24,813 nucleotides of DNA from Fervidobacterium sp. UBA5837 (lineage in GTDB: Bacteria > Thermotogota > Thermotogae > Thermotogales > Fervidobacteriaceae). Below, piece by piece: positions 13,438-19,666 of the stretch (position 1 is the first letter of the stretch; every line of letters begins with the position of its first letter). Location: assembly GCA_002432805.1 (NCBI GenBank), contig DJGV01000002.1:87440-112252 (forward strand). The letters are read 5' to 3'. The position numbers and the translations under genes are program-made. The notes under the pieces were generated by a model, which worked only from the letters and a program-made list of their open reading frames with translations, had not been told where the DNA came from and did not search any database.

Positions 13438-14652
13438 TTATACGTTTTTTCTAACGTATTTCTTTACTCTTTGTGCTAGTTTTTCTTGCTCTGTCCAGTA
13501 TCCATCCAACAGGCCTTTGGTTGCGAGCTGACCTAAGAATTTTCGCTGATATTCTTTCAATGTACCTGGTCCATATTCAAATAGTGGTGTACCTGGCAGT
13601 GGCATGAATGTGTGTGCATGGACTTTTGCATTGTATCTCTTCACTATTTTCTCTATGAACTTGAAAGTCTCTTCCACATCTTGCTTTGTTTCAAATGGAA
13701 ATCCGAATATGAAATCTACCTTTGCATAAAAGCCGTTGTTTGCAAGTATCTCGAGTGCCTCTTCAACCTTTTCCACCGTGTGACCTCTTTGAATCATGTT
13801 GAGTATTCTATTGCTTCCACTTTGCGCACCAATAACTAAGTAGTTGTGGTCAACGTATTTTTTTACAACCTTCATTACTTCGTCCGTTATGCTCTCTGGT
13901 CTCACATCGGATGGGAATGTGCCAAAATATATTTCTGTGACTCCCGTGGATTTTATTTTGAAGAGTAACTCATCTATTGCAGCTACGTTTGGTGTGACAC
14001 CGTTCTTGCTTGCGTAACCAAATGCATTCGGTGTTATGAACCTTGAAACTGTTTTATTGTGCATTACTGCGGCTTTCTGATATTCAACGATGCTATCAAT
14101 GGACCTATGACGTACAATCTTGCCTGCAAGTTGCGGTGTTTGGCAATAACCGCAATTAAATGGACAGCCACGTGAGATTTCTATTGGCATAAACAACTTC
14201 TTTTCTACACATATCGGTGGGTAGTCGTCCAGTGTTACTCGCTTTGTAATTCCATCGAATATTTTTGACTCCGGTTTGACTCCATTCAGAAATCCGATGA
14301 TACTATCCTCACCATCGCCCAAAAATACGTAATCAAAACCAAGCAACAACGTTTCTTGGGGCATGGCAGTAGCATGCGGCCCGCCAGCTATGACTGTATA
14401 ACCTTTGTCTTTAAGAATAGCGACCTCGCTTTCCACAGTATCCAAATCGAAGCTGGTGAAAGAATAAGCAACTACAGTACCCGCTGTTGGGTACTGTAGT
14501 ATGGTATCGATACTTTTTGCCTCATAAATTTGGATATCAAGCTTGGAAACTATAGCAGCAACAAGCACAGTTACGCTGTATCGGTTATGCTTATTTACAC
14601 GGAATATGATCCTTTCATATGATGACTTTACATGTTTCTCAAAATCTTCCAA
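13438..14652 (-). CDS. B12-binding-type radical SAM protein
   Basis: Radical SAM enzyme, 404 aa. An N-terminal cobalamin-binding-like Rossmann domain (about 25-125, with VAYSFTSFDLD, VIAGGPHATAMP and FVFLGDGE-type ends) precedes the radical SAM core. Its iron-sulfur motif RGCPFNCGYCQTP places cysteines at 163, 167 and 170 (CxxxCxxC). Later motifs fit the barrel (YLVIGAQSGSNRILNMIQRGHT, GFPFETKQDVEET, HTFMPLPGTPLFEYGPG). It resembles the archaeal MJ_1487-type family of unknown function; the closest named family is from memory. The start is a TTG at 14652, 3 nt after the RemA-like gene, so the pair is surely co-transcribed. The N-domain lacks an obvious DxHxxG cobalamin motif, so B12 use is uncertain. 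Confidence 0.85.
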   Translation of the reverse strand: MEDFEKHVKSSYERIIFRVNKHNRYSVTVLVAAIVSKLDIQIYEAKSIDTILQYPTAGTVVAYSFTSFDLDTVESEVAILKDKGYTVIAGGPHATAMPQETLLLGFDYVFLGDGEDSIIGFLNGVKPESKIFDGITKRVTLDDYPPICVEKKLFMPIEISRGCPFNCGYCQTPQLAGKIVRHRSIDSIVEYQKAAVMHNKTVSRFITPNAFGYASKNGVTPNVAAIDELLFKIKSTGVTEIYFGTFPSDVRPESITDEVMKVVKKYVDHNYLVIGAQSGSNRILNMIQRGHTVEKVEEALEILANNGFYAKVDFIFGFPFETKQDVEETFKFIEKIVKRYNAKVHAHTFMPLPGTPLFEYGPGTLKEYQRKFLGQLATKGLLDGYWTEQEKLAQRVKKYVRKNV

Positions 14653-14655
14653 CTA

Positions 14656-14898
14656 TTATTCGCCCCAGAGCATTTTCTTTACTTCTAACACATTTTCCGC
14701 AAGCAGCAAACTGTGTCCACTGTTTATGAATACTATTGTCTTGCATTCTTTTCCGTAGGTCAAGTTTACCATCTTTCCACCGAGTTGGTTGCTGGATCTT
14801 ATCCGCCTTGATATGGTGGAACTCACGGGAACTACTGCAGTTACCCTATCTCTCATTATGTACACGCCATCGTTTATCTTAGAAACTGGATCTGGCAT
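14656..14898 (-). CDS. RemA-like DUF370 DNA-binding regulator
   Basis: DUF370/RemA family protein, 80 aa from the ATG at 14898, which has GGCGGAGGTGG upstream; an in-frame ATG at 14949 lacks a ribosome site. The RemA pattern is clear: RVTAVVPVSSTISRRIRSSN (RemA has a VSPxSAPIKRIIQEA-like stretch), then LTYGKECKTIVFINSGHSLL (RemA has ATYGRRTRAVIVMDSDHVVL). RemA of Bacillus is a small ring-forming DNA-binding activator of matrix and osmoprotection genes; the role in Thermotogota is unknown. The first about 12 residues diverge. A TATAAT -10 lies at 14954-14959 and two TATCATA repeats 10 bp apart lie further upstream, possible self-binding sites. The next gene encodes a radical SAM enzyme. Confidence 0.82.
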   Translation of the reverse strand: MPDPVSKINDGVYIMRDRVTAVVPVSSTISRRIRSSNQLGGKMVNLTYGKECKTIVFINSGHSLLLAENVLEVKKMLWGE

Positions 14899-14953
14899 AT
14901 AACCACCTCCGCCATAATTTCTTGTTTTCCATTTTGTCACCGATGTCACCTAT

Positions 14954-14991
14954 ATTATACACCACTATACATCATATCATACTTTATCATA
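14954..14991 (-). promoter_or_regulatory. Promoter region of the RemA-like gene with phased repeats
   Basis: On the minus strand a perfect TATAAT (14959-14954) has no good -35. In its place are two copies of TATGATA (14991-14985 and 14981-14975) exactly 10 bp apart. This looks like an activator-dependent or self-regulated promoter. Confidence 0.5.
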
Positions 14992-15031
14992 TCTTCATGC
15001 ATCATCATAACTATCGGCAACCATCGCAGGA

Positions 15032-16096
15032 TTAAACGTTGAATCTGATGTTGATTACATCACCATCTTCAACAACATGATCTTTGCCAACAAGGAGCAT
15101 CAAGCCTGCATCTTTAACTGCCTTTTCTGATCCCAGTCTTATCAAGTCTTCGTACTTTATTATCTCTGCCTTTATGAATCCACGTGCCAAATCAGTGTGA
15201 ATGGCACCTGCGGCATCGAGTGCAGTTGAGCCTTTTTTCAGTGTCCACGCCCTTACTTCGTCTTTTCCAACTGTAAAGAACGATATGAGCCCGAATTGAT
15301 TGTAAAGTGCCCTTGAAAGCCTCTGTATACCAGTTTCCTCAGTTCCGAGGTCTTTGAGCAGTTCCATACGTTCTTCTTCACTGAGTGAGTTGAGTTCCAT
15401 CTCCAATTTACCACAAAGTTCTACGTATGCAAAATCATTCTTCTTGCACAGTTCTACTATCTCTGCCTTTGTCTCGTAATCCTTATTGGAAAATTGCTCT
15501 TCGTCTACGTTGACTACTACTGCAATCGGTTTCAACGTGGCAAGCGAAAATCCACCGAGCATCTTTTTTTCTTCGTCTGTCAACTCTATCTTCGACAGCA
15601 ACTGCTCATTACCAAGCGCTTCTTCCAATCTCTTGAGCAGTTTTAGTTCTATTTCTTCTCTCATTTCTAACTTTCGTTTGGCATTCTCCAATCTTTCAAT
15701 TCTGCTAGTGACGACATCGAGGTCTCTGAATAGGAATTCATCTAGCGTTGCTTTCAACTGCTCTACTGGTTTTTCGACTTCTGGATAAGAGACAGCATCA
15801 TTTTCAAAGGCCCTCACAACGATCATCAGTGATTCTGCCAGCTGGAGTGCACTGAAAACAGCCATTCTTTCTTTCTTATCATTTATCTTTAGTGCAGGTG
15901 TATCGTAAAATTCGAGCGTTGCATACGTGACTTTTTTTGGCTCGAACATCTTGGCCAATACATCTACTCGTGGATCATGGACCTTAGCTACACCTTTCTC
16001 ATGTTCTTCGGAGAACAAGTCCACTTCCATGCCAGTTAATAGAGAAAATATGGTAGTCTTGCCAACTTGGGAAAGTCCAACAATTCCAACTCTCAT
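15032..16096 (-). CDS. YchF/Obg-like P-loop protein with TGS domain, divergent G domain
   Basis: YchF-like nucleotide-binding protein, 354 aa, near the family length. The C-terminal TGS/DUF933 part (about 268-354) is well conserved: ISFFTVGKDEVRAWTLKKGS, IHTDLARGFIKAEIIKYEDL, and VVEDGDVINIRFNV. The G4 motif NVDE at about 198-201 is of YchF type (NxxE, not NKxD). The G domain is unusual. The P-loop reads GLSQVGKT (7-14), not GLPNVGKS. The switch II motif is DTPA (65-68) where DxxG is expected, and the long Gly-rich stretch after it (GEGLGN in relatives) is missing. A coiled-coil insertion covers about 130-175. The ATG at 16096 follows truB by 3 nt. It may bind nucleotide without normal hydrolysis. 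Confidence 0.82.
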   Translation of the reverse strand: MRVGIVGLSQVGKTTIFSLLTGMEVDLFSEEHEKGVAKVHDPRVDVLAKMFEPKKVTYATLEFYDTPALKINDKKERMAVFSALQLAESLMIVVRAFENDAVSYPEVEKPVEQLKATLDEFLFRDLDVVTSRIERLENAKRKLEMREEIELKLLKRLEEALGNEQLLSKIELTDEEKKMLGGFSLATLKPIAVVVNVDEEQFSNKDYETKAEIVELCKKNDFAYVELCGKLEMELNSLSEEERMELLKDLGTEETGIQRLSRALYNQFGLISFFTVGKDEVRAWTLKKGSTALDAAGAIHTDLARGFIKAEIIKYEDLIRLGSEKAVKDAGLMLLVGKDHVVEDGDVINIRFNV

Positions 16097-16099
16097 TTC

Positions 16100-17032
16100 T
16101 TACTCCCCCTCTGTTTTGATAACTTTCTTGAGTGTTGCTATACGTTCGTCTCGACCTTGCTTAGCAAGCGTATCGATAAATTGTGAGGAGCGTTCCGCCA
16201 TAGCTAATGCAATTAGTTTATCGTGATAAAAAACCTGTATTTTTTCATCTTTCTCAAACTTCTCGTAGTGCTGCAAATCCGATACTTTCGGTTGCATACC
16301 GTTGTATACTTTCTTCTCATCAATAATCCTTACTTTTGGAAAGTCGAGCATGGATTCTAATGGTACAAAGGCGCTTAAATTCTCTATCCCTTTTGCTTCT
16401 TTCAACTCATCGATTCTTACAGCATCATCAACTTTGAATTTGCCAACACTTATTCTTCTCAGTTCAACTGCCGTTGCACCGCAACCGATCTTGTAACCAA
16501 TGTCCATACACAGACTGCGGATGTACGTGCCTGCAGAGACTTTAGCTGTGAATTCAACGTAAGGTACTTCAATTCTTACATCGCTAATCTCATAAATTTC
16601 CACATCACGTGGCGGCAAATTTATGATTTTCCCATCTCTTGCGAGTTCGTACAATTTTTTTCCTTGGTATTTCCTTGCTGAGTATGCTGGTGGTACTTGT
16701 GCGTACTTTCCAACGAAAGATTTTACGACTTCTAATATCACTGATTCACCGACATCCACAGGATGTTCCTCCATTACATTTCCTGTGATATCGAATGTGT
16801 CTGTGATTAGTCCCAATTTCATCTTAACTTGATAGATTTTAAACTCACCTTGGAGATATTCCAAAAGCCTCGTAGCCTTTCCAAAACCAACTAACAATAG
16901 TCCAGTTGCAAATGGATCTAATGTTCCAGCATGTCCAACCTGCTTTATTTTCAGTATTCTCCTAACTTGTTCGACAACATCATGGGAAGTTGGCCCTTTT
17001 TCTTTATCTATGAGCAATAATCCTGAAAGCAT
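16100..17032 (-). CDS. truB: tRNA pseudouridine(55) synthase TruB
   Basis: TruB makes pseudouridine 55 in the T loop of tRNAs, 310 aa. The catalytic motif is GHAGTLDPFATG with D39 as nucleophile. Further motifs are IYQVKMKLGLITDTFDITG (about 66-84), QVPPAYSARKYQGKKLYELAR (about 115-135) and SAGTYIRSLCMDIG (about 165-178). A C-terminal PUA-like segment follows, with a basic tail. Two adjacent ATGs (17035, 17032) compete; the second has the better spacing to GGGAGG. It sits 3 nt before the YchF-like gene and 41 nt after pheS. All the tRNAs in this window carry the T-loop uridine it modifies. Confidence 0.96.
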   Translation of the reverse strand: MLSGLLLIDKEKGPTSHDVVEQVRRILKIKQVGHAGTLDPFATGLLLVGFGKATRLLEYLQGEFKIYQVKMKLGLITDTFDITGNVMEEHPVDVGESVILEVVKSFVGKYAQVPPAYSARKYQGKKLYELARDGKIINLPPRDVEIYEISDVRIEVPYVEFTAKVSAGTYIRSLCMDIGYKIGCGATAVELRRISVGKFKVDDAVRIDELKEAKGIENLSAFVPLESMLDFPKVRIIDEKKVYNGMQPKVSDLQHYEKFEKDEKIQVFYHDKLIALAMAERSSQFIDTLAKQGRDERIATLKKVIKTEGE

Positions 17033-17076
17033 CATTTCCTCCCGTTGCTATTAACATTAATTTCATCAATCTTAAT

Positions 17077-18072
17077 CTACCAATTTTCCAAGAATCTCAA
17101 GTCATTCCTAACGAGGTCTCTTATATCCTTTACACCGTATTTGACCATAGTTATTCTCTCAATACCAAATCCAAATGCAAGTCCACGCCATTCTTCTGGG
17201 TCGTATCCAACGTTTTTGAATACATTTGGATGCACCATTCCACAACCGAGTACTTCAAACCATCTGTTGTTGAAGTATATATCAACTTCAAAACTTGGCT
17301 CTGTGAACGGGAAGAAACTCGGTCGCAATCGAATCTTTGCACTCTCACCGAGTGTCCTCTTTGCAAATTCTTCCAAAAAGTATTTGAGATGTCTCACAGT
17401 CACATCGTGATCAACATAAAGTCCTTCCATCTGTGTAAACATGGGTAGATGCGTCGCATCGTAGTCTCTTCTGTACACCCTACCAGGTGATACAATCGCT
17501 AACGGTGGTTTTCTTGATAACATCGTCCGTACTTGTACAGGTGACGTATGCGTTCTCAACAGTAATTTATCATCTATGTAGAATGAGTCGTGTGAATCAC
17601 GTGCAGGATGCCACTCAGGGGTATTGAGTGCATCAAAATTGAACCATGACTCTTCTATCTCCGGCCCTTCAACAACGGAGAAGCCCATGGATATGAATAT
17701 ATCCTCGAGCTCTCTTTGAACTTTTGTGAGTATGTGGGTATGGCCAACGGAACGTCTTGCACCAGGCATCGTTGGATCTACCCACAACTTTTGATAAGCA
17801 CTCATTTTCTCTGTTTCGGATATCTTCTCTTTTTGTGCCTCCAAAAGTGCTTCTATACTATCTCGCAATTCATTCACAACCTTACCAAAATTCGGTCTCT
17901 CTTCAGGGGTAAGGTCCTTGAGTTTCTTCATAAGCCCTGTGACGATACCAGACTTGCCAAGATATTTGACACGCAGATCATTTAAGTCTTTGCTGTTATC
18001 AATCTTCTCTATCTCACATTTGGCCTCTTTTAGTATATTCTCCAGTTCTTCTTTATAGCCCATATTACCCAC
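17077..18072 (-). CDS. pheS: Phenylalanyl-tRNA synthetase alpha subunit
   Basis: Alpha subunit of phenylalanyl-tRNA synthetase, 331 aa, the normal length. An N-terminal coiled coil (about 6-85) contacts tRNA-Phe. The class II core follows: motif 1 region GARRSVGHTHILTKVQREL, motif 2 GRVYRRDYDATHLPMFTQMEG, the Phe pocket FTEPSFEVDIYF and WFEVLGCGMVHPNV, and motif 3 GLAFGFGIERITMVKYG. The start is a GTG at 18072, 8 nt after GGGGG; an in-frame ATG at 18063 is possible. The usual neighbour pheT (beta subunit, required for activity) is not downstream: truB follows. pheT must be elsewhere in the genome. A 13-bp tandem repeat lies in the 82-nt gap upstream. Confidence 0.97.
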   Translation of the reverse strand: MGNMGYKEELENILKEAKCEIEKIDNSKDLNDLRVKYLGKSGIVTGLMKKLKDLTPEERPNFGKVVNELRDSIEALLEAQKEKISETEKMSAYQKLWVDPTMPGARRSVGHTHILTKVQRELEDIFISMGFSVVEGPEIEESWFNFDALNTPEWHPARDSHDSFYIDDKLLLRTHTSPVQVRTMLSRKPPLAIVSPGRVYRRDYDATHLPMFTQMEGLYVDHDVTVRHLKYFLEEFAKRTLGESAKIRLRPSFFPFTEPSFEVDIYFNNRWFEVLGCGMVHPNVFKNVGYDPEEWRGLAFGFGIERITMVKYGVKDIRDLVRNDLRFLENW

Positions 18073-18094
18073 ATTCCGTGCCCCCTTTATCTTT

Positions 18095-18120
18095 AATCTT
18101 TATCAATAATCTTTATCAAT
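18095..18120. repeat. 13-bp tandem direct repeat upstream of pheS
   Basis: AATCTTTATCAAT occurs twice head to tail (18095-18107, 18108-18120), between the DUF368 stop and the pheS ribosome site. It may be replication slippage or a binding site. I see no T-box-like leader. Confidence 0.55.
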
Positions 18121-18154
18121 TTGGTCCATACCTTGATACGGATTTTAAGCGACA

Positions 18155-18988
18155 CTAGGCTTTCGACTTTGCTCCTCCAATATTTATTATCATGATGAAC
18201 AGTGCACCTATGGCGAACCAAACGAGCATGAGGCCGGTGTTTCCGCTACCGTGGAATGATGGAGTCATCTGATAAAGTGAACCTACCACGAGCCCTATGA
18301 TAAAATTCATTATCGATTCCTTTGCCCTTTCAAACCACATTTCGATAAGCCTTGCGATGATGAATAGTCCAATAACTGCACCAACTCCGAGTACCAACAA
18401 GTATGCAACATCGCTTAAAGCGATTTGCTTTGTTATTCTCCCTATTGCTTGAATTGCACCATTGTAGAAACCAAGTATAGTCAGTATCAGTGCACCACTT
18501 ACGCCGGGGAGTATCATCGTCGCCCCCGCTATGATACCAGAGATAAACAGAAATATGTAATTGACGTGTGTAGGATCAGCTACGTCCATCGAACTTGGTT
18601 TTATTATCATGTATGGAATCACTACAAGTAGTAAACCGCACAAGAACTCTATTATTCTGAAACTTTCTATTTCGTTTTTCAATGTGAATAGTGCGAACAG
18701 TATCAAGCCAAAGAAGAAGCTGTACGTATAGAATGGTTGATTTTCGAATGCCCAAACGAGCACATTGCTACCAATTGCTAGCCCTCCTAAAAGCCCAATG
18801 CCTACTATTATCAAAAACAATACATCCACGCGTTTCACTTTGAGTTTTCCCAAATCGTTCAAAGCATCAATGATTCTTTTGAATACACCAGTGATAACGG
18901 AAATCGTACCACTGTCTGCACCAGGTATGGTGCTTACTATTCCCATGAGTAGTCCTGCTATTAATGGCCTAATGTAGATCTCATACAT
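18155..18988 (-). CDS. DUF368 membrane protein, probable polyprenyl-phosphate translocase
   Basis: DUF368 family membrane protein, 277 aa, with about eight hydrophobic segments and two inverted-repeat-like PG motifs: IPGADSGT (21-28) and ILPGVSGALIL (about 160-170). DUF368 proteins (PopT) were recently shown to recycle undecaprenyl phosphate across the membrane, returning the lipid carrier used for peptidoglycan and surface polymers. The first motif in most members reads PGvSGGT, so the second Gly pair is slightly altered here. The ATG at 18988 overlaps the upstream phosphatase stop by 8 nt, implying coupled translation. Alanine racemase, another wall-synthesis function, is in the same gene string. 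Confidence 0.85.
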   Translation of the reverse strand: MYEIYIRPLIAGLLMGIVSTIPGADSGTISVITGVFKRIIDALNDLGKLKVKRVDVLFLIIVGIGLLGGLAIGSNVLVWAFENQPFYTYSFFFGLILFALFTLKNEIESFRIIEFLCGLLLVVIPYMIIKPSSMDVADPTHVNYIFLFISGIIAGATMILPGVSGALILTILGFYNGAIQAIGRITKQIALSDVAYLLVLGVGAVIGLFIIARLIEMWFERAKESIMNFIIGLVVGSLYQMTPSFHGSGNTGLMLVWFAIGALFIMIINIGGAKSKA

Positions 18989-19640
18989 GCGTACAGTCCA
19001 CCTGCCTTATCTTGTCATTTGTTATGCAATATGCAGTTAATTTTCCACCATAGACACAGCCTGTATCTATACCTATTTTGTCTTTCTCAACGAGTACGTC
19101 TTCTAATGGCGTATGACCGAAGACGACTATGTAATCAAGGTTATGCCTCTTAAGTATGAATTCCTCGCGTATCCATATCAATTCTTGAGGGTCTTGTCTT
19201 TCGATCGGGACATTTGGCCTGATGCCTGCATGTACAAAGAGATACCTCCTGAAGTCTCCGTTCGTCTTCTCAACGCTTTCTTCGATGTGGTAATACTTCG
19301 TAGACCTGAAAAATTCCATGTGTTCTTCGTAAGTTAGGATATTCTGCATGTTACCATAGCTTCTCCAAGTATCTCTAGCACCATTTATAACCCATCTGTA
19401 TGGATCTTCGTTGTTATCAAGTACATTAAGAAGCATCTGCTCGTGATTTCCCCTCAAAAATACGCAGTCAACGGTCTTACTCAACGAACACAAAAAATCA
19501 ACAGTGCCTTTTGAATCAGGGCCTCTATCTATGTAATCTCCCAGAAAAATAAGTTTGTCACCATCTTTTGGTGAGATTTGACCTATCAACTTCTCCAGTG
19601 AATTCAGGCATCCATGTACATCACCGATCGCCCAGATCAT
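18981..19640 (-). CDS. PPP-family metallophosphoesterase
   Basis: Metallophosphoesterase of the PPP type, 219 aa, like bacterial protein phosphatases and diadenosine tetraphosphatases. All metal-site motifs are intact: GDVHG (6-10), GDYIDRGPDS (34-43), RGNHE (63-67) and FGHTP near 174. There is no membrane segment. The ATG at 19640 has AGGTGA upstream. It lies 26 nt after topA and overlaps DUF368 by 8 nt. Whether it acts on phosphoproteins, nucleotides or a lipid-carrier phosphate is not visible. Confidence 0.9.
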   Translation of the reverse strand: MIWAIGDVHGCLNSLEKLIGQISPKDGDKLIFLGDYIDRGPDSKGTVDFLCSLSKTVDCVFLRGNHEQMLLNVLDNNEDPYRWVINGARDTWRSYGNMQNILTYEEHMEFFRSTKYYHIEESVEKTNGDFRRYLFVHAGIRPNVPIERQDPQELIWIREEFILKRHNLDYIVVFGHTPLEDVLVEKDKIGIDTGCVYGGKLTAYCITNDKIRQVDCTHV

Positions 19641-19666
19641 GAGATCACCTGATCAAACTAATTAAT

